Assembly (NCBI GenBank): GCA_963680875.1
Contig: OY804579.1
Coordinates: forward strand, 23,607,804 to 23,671,803
Direction: 5' to 3'
Length of the DNA stretch: 64,000 nt
From: Bathymodiolus brooksi
Lineage: Eukaryota > Mollusca > Bivalvia > Mytilida > Modiolidae
Part shown: piece by piece, positions 23,342 through 34,600 of the stretch
Numbering within the stretch: the first letter of the stretch is position 1
Layout: each line of letters opens with the position of its first letter
Made by a program: the position numbers and the translations under genes
Notes under the pieces: generated by a model
Database searches by the model: none
What the model was told of the DNA's origin: nothing
The model's input: the letters and a program-made list of their open reading frames with translations, nothing else

Positions 23342-23688
23342 CTGCAAAAAAAAAATATAACAACTTTCACTATCTTCTGGAATATCTGTTACTAAGATTG
23401 TACTTAGGTCCTGGTGTTGTTGATGAAAAAAATTTAAAAACAAAATCTGCTATAGAAGTCACTTTTTAGGACTGCTTCAGGGTTTTCAATAAGAATCGGC
23501 ACCCAGCGATTTGTCACCAGGTTGTTTGCTTCACAAAAAAAAATTAAGAACAGAAAAAAATAAAATATTGGACGTTTAAAAATTTATTCTGGCTAAAGTA
23601 ACAGCTACAAAATCGTAACTAATGCTTTGTTTGGGTGTCTTCTTCGAAGGCTGCGTTATATTGATCGTTTTTTCGTAACAAATAAAGA
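23342..23688 (-). other. Intron upstream of the WAPL start exon, no promoter identified
   Basis: The acceptor before the ATG shows that a 5' UTR exon lies further upstream. I found no convincing donor, CpG-rich promoter or TATA arrangement up to the transposon stack at 25.9 kb. Confidence 0.4.
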
Positions 23689-24080
23689 AAACCAGAGGCT
23701 CTCAAGAGCCTGTATCGCTCACCTAAGGCACCAAAAACATTCCTTCTTAGTTCGGTTTCAAGGTTAAGCTTCAATTGTCCCAGATGTCTTTTAAAACATT
23801 TTTCCCATAGGGTCTGATGTTAAACCAAGTCATGCCGTAGCCGCCATCTTGAATTCCATATTGAACAAAAAAGCTAAACTTTGTAGAGGACCATCGAATG
23901 AACAATCATGTACAATAACAGTTTGGTTTCACATAGGGTCCAATGTTAATTTATCCTGTGGTGGTGGCCATCTTGGATTTCTGATTGGCATAAAAAACTT
24001 GAACTTTGTACAGGATCTTCCAGTGATCAATGGCAGTTTAATTCATAAATGTTTAACTTATCAACAAAGAAAACAATAAA
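23689..24080. mobile_element. Decayed dispersed repeat related to the AGGCTC...GAGCC family
   Basis: It starts CAGAGGCTCTCAAGAGCCTG and TATCGCTCACC, like the starts at 2791, 43557 and 59770. Its body (GCCGCCATCTTGAATTCC, GTGGTGGCCATCTTGGATT) is a different two-module core. Confidence 0.5.
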
Positions 24081-24198
24081 CAACACCAACAAATGACAAA
24101 ATGACAGCAACAGTACCAACCTTTCTTTGCATATTTTTGCTGCACCATTTACAAACTAAGGACTAGCAACTAGTTGTCTAGTTTATGGGGGGGTCACC

Positions 24199-25020
24199 AC
24201 AGAGGGTATACTTTTACTGATGTTTACACTTATTCTGAATGTTCAAGCGATTAAAAAATTCATTTTAAAAATGGGGTAAAAACTAAACCCATTTATATTT
24301 TGTAGCTGACTTTAACTTATACTGAGTGTATGCAGTTGAAAGCTACAACAAAATAATTAAACTCTGTTAGATTAATTTGTATGAAAAATCCCGAAGATTT
24401 CATTTGTTTATAGATCTACCTAGAACAAATTCGACGACATATCAGCTTATATTGAAAACTACAGAGGGTATGCTTTTACTGATGTTTACACTTATTCTGA
24501 ATGTTCAAGTGATTAAAAAATTCCTTTTAAAAATGGGGTAAAAACTAAACCCATTTATATTTTGTAGCTGACTTTAACTTATACTGAGTGTATGCAGTTG
24601 AATGCTACAACAAAATAATTAAACTCTGTTTCACAATTATTTTAATTTAGATTAATTTGTATGAAAAATCCAGAAGATTTCATTTGTTTATAGATCTACC
24701 TAGAACAAATTCGACGACATATCAGCTTATATTGAAAACTACAGAGGGTATGCTTTTACTGATGTTTACACTTATTCTGAATGTTCAAGTGATTAAAAAA
24801 TTCCTTTTAAAAATGGGGTAAAAACTAAACCCATTTATATTTTGTAGCTGACTTTAACTTATACTGAGTGTATGCAGTTGAATGCTACAACAAAATAATT
24901 AAACTCTGTTTCACAATTATTTTAATTTAGATTAATTTGTATGAAAAATCCAGAAGATTTCATTTGTTTATAGATCTACCTAGAACAAATTCGACGACAT
25001 ATCAGCTTATATTGAAAACT
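24199..25020. repeat. Three tandem copies of a 280-bp unit
   Basis: The copies are 24199-24460 (262 bp), 24461-24740 (280 bp) and 24741-25020 (280 bp). Each begins ACAGAGGGTAT and ends ATCAGCTTATATTGAAAACT. The first copy lacks an 18-bp AT-rich piece and shows more changes; the other two are almost identical. Non-coding. Confidence 0.9.
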
Positions 25021-25506
25021 GCACACAAAAATATACACATTTTGCACAACTTACACTGAAAAGTAAATAAAACACTTTTCATGCAAAATAAAGGTTAAAA
25101 CAAAAGTTTGCAGGATTCTTGAATAATTTACTGTAGAAAGTTTCCTTCATCAATATCCTTAAAAAGCTTGAAACAATTCCAAGTCTGTTATTTACTTTAA
25201 AACATTTTACTGATCATGTAACTGACCGGTTACACTAATGCCATGAAAATGTCCTGAGAAACCTATTTATTATTCTTATAATCTGGTGGATTTACTTCCA
25301 GTATAGAGTATACAAGATTTTAACATTTACTTTATGAACAAAAAAAAATTATATATTTATTAAGAAAAACTTTGTTGGGGGAATTTTTCAATAGTTTTCT
25401 ATTTTTTACTGATTTTTTCCCCACTAATTTTCAAGTTTGAGAAGCGACAACGGCCATGTTTGATGCCAGTCGGGGTCATCATTCATGGTCATCACACAAC
25501 GTAGTA

Positions 25507-25732
25507 TTGAGTGGTTTGGTTTAGGGTGGTTAAAGCCACTTTCAACAATATTTCAGTTATATCGTGGTCAGTTTTATTGGTGAAGGAAACCACTGACAAA
25601 CTTTATCACATAATGTTGTATCTAAAACACCTCCATGAGTGGGGTTCGAACCCACATTAGTAGTGATAGGCACCGATTGCATATGTATTTGTAAATCCAA
25701 TTACCATATGATCACGACCACAACAGCCCCCT
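25507..25732 (-). mobile_element. tRNA-headed SINE
   Basis: On the minus strand the head carries a good B box (GGGTTCGAACCCCACTC), followed by the shared body TTATGTGATAAAGTTTGTCA and the tail with TTGAAAGTGGCTTTAACC. This is the cleanest box among the copies here. Confidence 0.75.
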
Positions 25733-26919
25733 TGACACGATTGAGTACCATAGGCTGAATAATTGTTAATGAAAACATTGCCTTATGACATCAAACAGGT
25801 AATATGTTCACATAAAATTAATTTCCAAAATAACCGAATGTCAGAAACTGATACCCCTTAACAATACCTTATTTAACTTCTTATGACAGATAAAAAATAA
25901 TTAATTTACATTGAACATAAACCAAAATAGAGGGGTGCTGCAACCCACCCCCAAAATTTTATGCCGCACTGCCCTTTTTAGCCATCCCTTGCACCCCTCT
26001 GCCCTTTTCATGCCGTACATGAATCCCAAACGTGTACGTGTTGTCCACTCGTGACATTGTCTCAAAACTGGTCCAATTAATTTCTAATTAAATGTGTACA
26101 GGTGTTAAAGCGTGGCAGGTGTAATGCTTTTAACAACCAACACCTGTTGTCAGCTAATTAGTAATTTCCTGCCCTGACCAAGTGATCAGTTTATGACTTC
26201 CGGTAATCCTGATCAGTGAAATATGTCCTCAGGTCATTGTAAAAAAAAACCCGACCGTGTAGAAATTTCACCCCAAAGCTCTGGATTAAGGTCCTTAAAT
26301 TTCTTTTTTCTGAACTTCACTCGTTAAACAATATTTCATGAAATAAACTCACATTATTTTAAGATTTTTCATTCTTATGACAAACGCGTAAACGTAGACA
26401 TGCAAACATGCCATCCAAGAAGAGAAGGTTGGCTCAACTTGAAGGTGAAAAGAAGAAAATTAAAACACCAAGTTCATCTTTTTTTCTGGCAATGAACAAC
26501 TTAAAATTATGATTCTGTACATTCCGAATTTGTTACTATTTTTACGCATCTAAGCGGCATTTCTAAAAATGCAAATAAACAAAAAACAAGGAAGAAAAAT
26601 GTGTATGACGGAGATCGAAAATCGCGATTCATTGACAGACAAACCATAGGAGACAAGCTGAACGAGACTGGCAAACAAATGCGTAAATTACAAAATGGAC
26701 AGCACGAATATTTAAACATTTATTAAAAACTATTAAAATCTTGCACACCTTCAAATATATCCACGTTCTGTAGAAATACCTAGTGACCTACTAAAAACAC
26801 TTGTCACTTGAGAATAATTTATAATTAACAAAGTTATGGAAAATTTCAGTGACAGGAATTTATACAGATTTTGTCCTCCTCTGACAACAGATCCTTAACT
26901 CACTTGAATGCAGACATGG

Positions 26920-28166
26920 CAGGGTTTGAAATTAGCGGTCGCCCACTCGCCATTTGCGAGTAAATTTCAGTGTGGGCCCTTAAAAATCTCATCTCAGTCG
27001 TCCACGTGGCGAGTGAAAATTAGAAAAAAATAAAATAGTGTAAAACTATATGTAATAATTCCTATTCACCAAGATCGAAATCCGAAAAATATTGACATTT
27101 CCATCGATTGATTTTAAGCCCCGATTTTTTGTTTTGATATTAAACTGATATCCGCTTATATTACGCTTCGCTCTAGGAACTGAGAAACGAAGTGTAAGTA
27201 GCCCGGGAACCAGCTTATTTTGATGTATGCGAATCTTATCTCCAGTTAAGGAGATCTACGGGGGTACCCGATCTACGGCTATTCTATTTTTAAACCTCTG
27301 TATAGGATGTCAATTTTTGCATTAATTTTGCGTCATTTAAGGATTGAAATAAAGAATTTAGTTGTTGTTGTAAAGGGATTTAGGTAACAAATAATTCTTT
27401 TAACAACAATGATTTCTCTGTTGTCTTTATATTGCACAAACCATGCCGTTTTCTGTTGAGTCATATTACGGAATTTTATAGTACACTTTTCCAACTTTGA
27501 TTTTTAATTTTACATGTTCGTTCAAAATATCCGGTTGGCGAAATGTTTCGCCAAGACGATTTAAGTCAGTTCTTTTTGGAGAACTCTGGGCCTCTTAAAA
27601 GGCAAAATGAACAGAGAACACAATATTTTAGAGATTACGAAAAGTCCAAACGCTCTAGACAATTATTAAAGGAATGGAAACAAAACCGTCCATGGTTAGT
27701 TGATACTGAAACCGGCATGGTTTGTTCATATTGCAAAGAACAAAAAAATGAACATTCATTTACTACAGGATGTACAAGCTACAAACATCCCCACCATATG
27801 TCAAGCTCTAAATCGCCCAGAAATTTGACTTCAACTATAAATTTCTGAAGTCATAGTGTATTGGTGCATGTAAAATAGGATTATTTTGAGGAAATTGTTT
27901 TGGAAATTTGTTATCTTCTGTATTAAATTATAGTTTCTGAATGGCCAATTTTGCTGCCAGGAAATGGCCAGAATGCAGGATTTTACACCATTTATCCCAG
28001 GGCTTCCGGGGGCCTTCAGCGGACCCCCTGCCATAGGGCACCTCGCAATCAAGGTGGCAGGCGCGCTGTGTGCCTGTTGGGCCCCTAACAAATTGTGTGG
28101 GCTACCAAAATTAATTTGGTGGGGGCCCACTTGGCCCCTAAAATATTTCCTTAGCTTCAAACCCTG
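26920..28166 (+). mobile_element. hAT-like element, 1247 bp, inserted 9 bp inside another hAT terminus
   Basis: The termini are CAGGGTTTGAAATTAG and CTTCAAACCCTG. Flanks CATGG and AATGG suggest a 5-bp TSD with one change. The uninterrupted terminus at the other end of the host hAT (CAGACTTGGGG) serves as the empty site. It carries the zinc-finger ORF at 27543-27848 and is internally deleted. Confidence 0.75.
27543..27848 (+). pseudogene. N-terminal zinc-finger piece of a ZNF862-like hAT transposase
   Basis: This is a 101-codon ORF. Residues 36-67 contain LLKEWKQNRPWLVDTETGMV, then CSYCKEQ and FTTGCTSYKHPHH. RPWL...M.C..C....F..G...K...H is the TTF/BED-type finger typical of ZNF862-like hAT proteins. 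The catalytic DDE domain that should follow is missing, so this is a remnant of an internally deleted element. Related decayed fingers occur at about 15296-15500 and 36580-36640. Confidence 0.65.
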
Positions 28167-28799
28167 AATGGGGTAATCGTAATCAGCTGTAATCGATTAC
28201 ATTTTTTCATGTAATCGGTCATTTTTTAGATTACATGTAATCGATCACATTCATTTTGACCATGTAATCATGATTACTTTCTGATTACATTTAGATTATT
28301 TTTCATCATTTTGACTGATTTTGTCTTACCTGAAACATATATCTCCTTAGATATTTAATGTATGATTTATGTAAATGAAGTTTCTTCATGAAATTTATTA
28401 AACAAATAATGTAGAATGGTTTACTAGAAACAAAATATAAAGCTTATTGAAAACTGAATAAAAAAATATGTTATGAAATTCAATTGTTAAAAACTCAAAA
28501 AAAAATCTATTAAAATAAGGTGGCAATCACAACATGATCAAAAGATATTATTCTATGTTTAATTGCAATCAAAACTATCACAGCTACGAAAAAAATTATT
28601 AAGCATTAATTATGGCTTCCAAACAAATAATGTCTCAATTTCAATTTATTTAGGGTTTCAAAATTCAGTAAAAACAGTTTGTCGGCTTGTGTAAAACACA
28701 AGCTGTAAAATTTATAAATTATCCGACACAACTTTCAAGATTTCATATATGAAATTGTTTCTATGAAAACCTATTACCATGTCCTCTTGATTCCCATAA

Positions 28800-29171
28800 G
28801 GCCAAAAAAAAAAACATGCGTGTTTCCGATCGACCCTAAAATTTTACCGCCGACCCTAACATTTTTTATGCCAAAAAAAATCCAAAAAAAATCAGCAAAA
28901 TCTGGAAATTCGTCTCTGTTCCGTGTTTGTTTCCGACTTCAACAATTTTCTTCATTTCCTTCTACATTTGATCGATGTTTGGAACCAAAAACATTGTACT
29001 GCATGTCAAATAATTAATAAGCTGTAGTAAGAAAGAAACAAACAAGCTTGTGTGATTTTAGAGGATTACTTGTAGGTTTATATATATATATAAAAAATAA
29101 AAAATCCAGACCTACCGACCCTAATATTGAAGACCATGCAATCGGAAACACACATATATTTTTTTTTGGCC
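28800..29171. mobile_element. Harbinger-like MITE, 372 bp, TSD TAA
   Basis: The termini are GGCCAAAAAAAAAA and TTTTTTTTTGGCC, with the inner parts GTGTTTCCGAT and ATCGGAAACAC also inverted. TAA stands on each side (28797-28799 and 29172-29174), fitting the TWA target of PIF/Harbinger. It contains two CGACCCTAA motifs and no ORF of interest. Confidence 0.7.
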
Positions 29172-29309
29172 TAAGTTAAAGAAATATTTTATATAAACCA
29201 AAACAATCTCATGAAGATTTCCTATACAAGTTTTAAATGAGATCTAAATTTGAATAAAGATATTATATAAAAAGCATATGTAAATTATAATTTATTTATG
29301 ATGCTGTAT

Positions 29310-29932
29310 CACTGTGTATAAACTGACACGGCAAAAAATGTTTGGACACATGCATATCTAATTCCGGAACGGAACCGGACTGCAACAAGGCAAGAAGAAG
29401 GTAAGAATTCTGTTTATTTATTTGTTTTTTGCATGAACTTGGGGGAAATAAATGCTTTATTAACCATTTCCTGCTGTCAGATGAAACATTTTGGCTATGT
29501 CATCGTATATTAATTGAGAAATAAGCGATAATGTGCCGCAAAATGACGATCAGCTTGACCCCAACCCCGAATTTCGCTCAGTTTCTCTTTGAATAGCTCG
29601 AATTGAATGGAACGAAATGTATTGAAGGAACAATTGGTGAATAAAGATGACAAGAATCGTCACTGTGTGCTTTTAATTATTGATATAAGTAAGCACGGGG
29701 CGAAAGAAATGGGTAATGTCAAAATGGCAGGACCCGGTTTCGTAAATGATGTTACAGCATGATGACCCGGTTTGGTTCCAAAAAATTTATGAACAAACTG
29801 GAACCGGTTTCGACATAAACATATGTGTATTACTGACGTGCTAATCTAAAGAATTATGAACAATTTATACTAAACATTTACGAGAAACACGATGCCTATT
29901 AGGCATCAAAAGTATACTTTTGATGCGTATCA
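29310..29932 (+). repeat. Left 623-bp terminal inverted repeat
   Basis: It pairs with 32112-32734. It contains a perfect 24-bp palindrome at 29903-29926 and a splice-donor-like AAG|GTAAGAATT at 29400-29401. Together with an acceptor (TTTATTAGCAG, ending 30249) just before the ATG at 30263, this suggests that the repeat supplies a promoter and a 5' UTR exon for the internal gene. Confidence 0.85.
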
Positions 29933-30262
29933 GGCATTGTGTTTCTTGTCAATTTTAGTCTCCAAAACTGCAATAGATTGAATATTTTATTCTTTGGTAT
30001 ATATATCATGCATTGGAACTCAGTGCCAGAAACAAAATTGGATATTGTTATTATAATTTGATACAATGAATATCCCAGACTCTGAGATCCCAGATTCACG
30101 AACATTTTACTTTTTAATGCTTTTGGTCCAGTTTTACATTTGTGTATAACTAGATATACAACCAGACAACGTCATGTTAATCCACAATATTAGTTATGTT
30201 GTCGGTTAAGTGATGTACACTTTCTTTGTATATTTTGTTTTATTAGCAGGGTACTAACAAAC

Positions 30263-31627
30263 ATGGAAAGCCCTTTACCTTACCACTGTTATTACTGCAA
30301 TGCGACCTTTGCACGACTCGATCAAATGAAAAAGCACTCAACAGAAATCCACAGCCACCATTGTTTATACTGTGATAAAACATTTCCACAATTCGATGAC
30401 TTATTATAACATTCTAGAGAAAATCATCCGTACCATTGTTATTACTGCAAAACAACCTTCGTCCTATTTGAAGAAGTAATAAAACACTCGACGCAAAACC
30501 ACGGCTCACTAATGTTGAAAGTTAAATACCTTGAACTGAATTCATCTAGTGGACATTATGGTTACAGAAGCCATAATTTCAATGTTATTCCAGAGAAAAT
30601 AAAGGCTTTGGGACAAAAAATACAAACAGACTGTACAAGTAATGTATTGACAATACACATAGCCAAGGATAAAAGTACAGATATAACCACTATTTCCAGT
30701 CCTTTGCATAAAAGAATGAAAACATCAGTACCAGTTGCTGAATCTATACCTGGCGATGACGATAGACCGCTAATGCCAATGGATGTTTATGAAGAGGGAA
30801 CTGATGATGACGAAAGAGAAATTCTAATAAAACTTATCCCCTCAGTAGTGGAAACAATGAAGAATCATGGACAATTAGAAACTTGGATTCAGTTTAATCA
30901 GCTGTTATCAACACAGTCATTTCCAATGGATAATATTGCTTTTCTACTATTTCTAGATGTTGTGCGATGGTATGACAAAACCTCAACAACTCAAATGAGG
31001 TACAACGATACAGCAGTAAACAAATTTTGGCGTATAGGATACAAAATGTTCCATGGCAAGTGGCTTAGATATATGAGTGGCCCTAAAAACAAAGGCGATC
31101 TTGTTAATAGATTATCAGCTCCGGGCGAATTTGATCCAAAAGGATCAAGAATAAATTTCAGCGTACCATTTGCAAAGGTTACTGGTACCTCAGAATCTCC
31201 TATACCATCGAGCCAAATACGTCCGGGAATATTAAACCATTTACTCGACAGAGTATCAAAGCAAACCAGCAAAGACCAGACATTCAAACTGTGTTTTGAT
31301 GGAAAGAAAATTAATTGTTCTATTAGGGGAAAATATGGAGATATAAATCTCTTTGGCTTTGAAGGTACACCAACACTTGCTGAAAAACAGCTGAGACTGG
31401 AACAGGAGAGAACATCAGTAACAGAATTGATTGATATGTTCAGACATCAGACTGTAAACGACATTAATTCCTTGCAACGGATGTCACAAGTAACAAAATC
31501 CAATGCAGTTGAATCCATTAGAGCTGTCATACAAGTTTTGTCCCATAGATTGAAGGAGTTAAGGGAAGCACACTTGGCAAAAGAGATGGCTCTTACTAAA
31601 TTTAAGAAAATGGCAGGAGAGGATTGA
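30263..31627 (+). pseudogene. Element-borne protein with three C2H2 fingers and unknown domain; one in-frame stop
   Basis: From the ATG at 30263 the frame runs 454 codons to TGA at 31625, interrupted only by TAA at 30407 (codon 49). Residues 7-80 form three matching C2H2 fingers: C9/C12/H25/H30, C34/C37/H50/H55 and C59/C62/H75/H80. The stop falls between F44-D-D-L-L and H50 of finger 2. A shorter intact start exists at 30512 (371 codons, no fingers). The rest has blocks that look conserved (VNKFWRIGYKMFHGKWLRYM, SRINFSVPFAKV, FKLCFDGKKI, GDINLFGFEGTPTLAEKQ) and a C-terminal coiled coil. I do not recognise the family. It is not a transposase I know; a DNA-binding accessory protein or a captured gene is possible. 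Confidence 0.7.
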
Positions 31628-32111
31628 CGGAAGAGTAAATTGTTACATGTTATAAGCGCATTTAAAAAAAAAATTGTTTTGGCAATAATTTTTTTTGACT
31701 CTGGCTTTTTTAAGGGTCGGTCAGTGAAAGGGGAAACAAACTTAATTTTAATATAGGCCTAGGTTGTCAGTCATCCAATTGATTCGGTCCAGACCTAATG
31801 CTACTTATAAGAGGTAACACCTTGAAACATGTGCATAGCTAACATTATGCAAACTTGGTATCTTTGTTTATTTCATACACAAGTCTATTGTATTGTATGT
31901 ATATTTCCACATGTCACACAAAAATGTGTTGTACTAACTTTGAGTATTCCAAGGTATCACTTGAAGCTGTAAACAAACCATTTTATGGATTTAGCAAGTA
32001 TATGTGTAATTCAGTTGAAGTTGTAAAAAAAATGTAGGTCCGGCAAATGCTTGATTGGTCTGACACATTGTCCACATCTGCCAGACCAGAAAAGAGATTT
32101 CGACAGCTCTG

Positions 32112-32734
32112 TGATACGCGTCAAAAGTATACTTTTGATGCCTAACAGGCATCGTGTTTCTCGTAAATGCTTAGTATAAATTGTTCATAATTCTTTAGAT
32201 TAGCACGTCAGTAATACACATATGTTTATGTCGAAACCGGTTCCAGTTTGTTCATAAATTTTTTGGAACCAAACCGGGTCATCATGCTGTAACATCATTT
32301 ACGAAACCGGGTCCTGCCATTTTGACATTACCCATTTCTTTCGCCCCGTGCTTACTTATATCAATAATTAAAAGCACACAGTGACGATTCTTGTCATCTT
32401 TATTCACCAATCGTTCCTTCAATACATTTCGTTCCATTCAATTCGAGCTATTCAAAGAGAAACTGAGCGAAATTCGGGGTTGGGGTCAAGCTGATCGTCA
32501 TTTTGCGGCACATTATCGCTTATTTCTCAATTAATATACGATGACATAGCCAAAATGTTTCATCTGACAGCAGGAAATGGTTAATAAAGCATTTATTTCC
32601 CCCAAGTTCATGCAAAAAACAAATAAATAAACAGAATTCTTACCTTCTTCTTGCCTTGTTGCAGTCCGGTTCCGTTCCGGAATTAGATATGCATGTGTCC
32701 AAACATTTTTTGCCGGGTCAGTTTATACACAGTG
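32112..32734 (-). repeat. Right 623-bp terminal inverted repeat
   Basis: This is the reverse complement of 29310-29932 with scattered single-base changes and no gaps. Its outer end reads GTTTATACACAGTG, next to TSD TGTAT. Confidence 0.85.
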
Positions 32735-33873
32735 TGTATGTAGCAGAAGAACAAAATATTTTCAATCATACATATTACAAATTAAATGATAAAATAGCAA
32801 GTTGTAATATTTGTAAAATTTTTGATTTCTTTTAAAGAATATTCCAATTGGACTTGAATCTGATATTCAGAGATATGTGATATTTCTGCTTTTTATTTTG
32901 GTGCTGATTTTCCTTTTAATATTGGATTATATGAAAATGGATATTTTATTAAGCCTATTTACATAAATTAAGGATTTAGTTTTCATATTTAGACAGAGAA
33001 ATTATACATATTTTTAAGCAAGTTTTTAGAATTAGAATGACTTGTTTTTTTATCTTCTGAATTATATATTAAGGACACACACTGAAATTGTGTGAAATTT
33101 AGTAATGGCGATTGTTACACAATTTGGTGTCATAAACAAGACCTTAATTACCAATTTGATCTGTGGCACAGGTTAGCTGCTAGTTTATTATCCACAATAG
33201 CCTTTGACAGGATGTTTGAAATTATTTGACATATATTATTAAAATGTGCAAATGTACATTATAATATTTACAAATAGTAAAAGATGGAATTAAAATTGGT
33301 CATAGTAATAAGACACAACATATTTTATGAAATAAAGGAAAATGAGAATTGCTGTTTATAATTTACAATGTACTGTATGTTATTGCATGTAATGATCACA
33401 TTAAAACTGAATTGTAATTCATAGTTCTGAGTAAGACATACATTAAAAAAAAAAGGAAATATTGGACAGATGCACATGAGAAAAAATAACATAAAACATT
33501 AATATATTGGTTGTCATGACATTAAATGTAATCAGAAATGTAATTGATTACATTTACAAAGTAATTGTAATTTAATCGATTACATTTGAAAATTGATGTA
33601 ATCGTAATGTAATCATGAAAATTGGAAAGTAATTGACCCCAAGTCTGCTTGAATGAACTATTTCAGTCAGTAGATCACAAAGACAAGAATCTTTCTTCAA
33701 TATATCTACTTGTCTCCAAACTGTACAGCATTGCTGTCATACAGCCTTTGAGCACTGCAGAAGTTCAAGTTGAGAGAATTTTCTCTCAAGTTGTCTTAAT
33801 CAAAACCAGCCACAGAGCTAACATTAAAACTGAGACACTTTCCAAAATTGTTGACATTAAGTACAACTGTGAT

Positions 33874-34600
33874 TAGTGATGGGAATCGGTAACATTTTCA
33901 AGATCGATGATCGTTATATCAACATCGACCGATGATCGATCATCGGTGACAATTGCTTGCTAAATGTGTTTACTGACTATAATTAATCAAATAGTCTTTT
34001 TTCAAGAGTATGATTGACAAAAGTAAAGATATGAATAAAATTGTATCATAAATTTATAAACTATAATTTTTCCATTAGTAAACATTAACTTAGAACAAAA
34101 CAAAAGATCATTTTCCATATGTGTAATACCTAATATAGATAGATAAATAATAGACTAGTCCAAATATGTGTTTGACAAAAGTACAGATATCAATAAAATC
34201 AAATAATATATTTACAAACTACAATTTTTCCATTTGTAAACATTAACTTAGAACAAAACAAAAGATCGTTTTCCATATGTGTAACACCTGATATAAAATG
34301 GACTATTCCGGGAAGTAGATAAATAATAGACTAGTCCAAATATGTGTATTGACTGAGTGTCAAAAGTAGACTTGGAAAAAACTGCCAGATGTTTGTCAGT
34401 ATGAGGGCAAAAAAACCAGCTGGGATAAAACTGCAATATTGTTGTCAGTATGAAGACAAAAAAAAAAAAAAACCAACCAACCAAAGAACAAAGTTAAGCA
34501 ATACAATCAGAATCGACCACAAGGTTTAAGAATCGATCATCGGATCGTATGATTACATCCGACTGATTAGTCGATGTTTCCGATGATCGGTGCACCACTA
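33874..34600. mobile_element. hAT MITE, 727 bp, 8-bp TSD ACTGTGAT
   Basis: The ends are TAGTGATGGGAATCGG and (read inward) TAGTGGTGCACCGATCATCGG. Identical ACTGTGAT copies flank it at 33866-33873 and 34601-34608. Inside, a partly duplicated block (AACATTAACTTAGAACAAAA) occurs twice. It interrupts the last codons of the hAT fragment 26853-34623. No ORF of note. Confidence 0.9.

Larger units (their letters stand above)
29310..32734 (+). mobile_element. 3425-bp TIR element with CACTGTG ends and 5-bp TSD TGTAT
   Basis: Both ends start CACTGTGTATAAACTGAC followed by CGGCAAAAAATG. The terminal inverted repeats are 623 bp each (29310-29932 and 32112-32734), equal in length, with only about half a dozen differences by eye, so insertion was recent. 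TGTAT flanks it at 29305-29309 and 32735-32739. CACTGTG plus a 5-bp TSD is the signature of Transib/RAG-type transposons; CACTGTG is the complement of the RAG heptamer CACAGTG. The single ORF (30263-31627) encodes C2H2 fingers plus an unknown domain, and no DDE transposase was recognised. Confidence 0.9.
26911..33647. mobile_element. hAT element with 8-bp TSD CTTGAATG, host of three nested elements
   Basis: The left terminus CAGACATGG (26911-26919) continues after a nested insertion as GGTAATCG (28172 on). The right terminus, read inward, is CAGACTTGGGGTCAATTAC. The flanks CTTGAATG at 26903-26910 and 33648-33655 are identical 8-bp TSDs, as expected for hAT. Both subterminal regions are packed with GTAATC/GATTAC repeats (28172-28320 and 33510-33630). 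After removing nested insertions about 1.7 kb remains, with no transposase, so it is non-autonomous. Confidence 0.85.

Noticed and set aside
29310..32734. Classification of the CACTGTG element as a true RAG-like transposon
   Set aside because: The ends and TSD length fit, but no RAG1, RAG2 or Transib domain was recognised and the nonamer spacing is wrong, so only a possible relation is reported.
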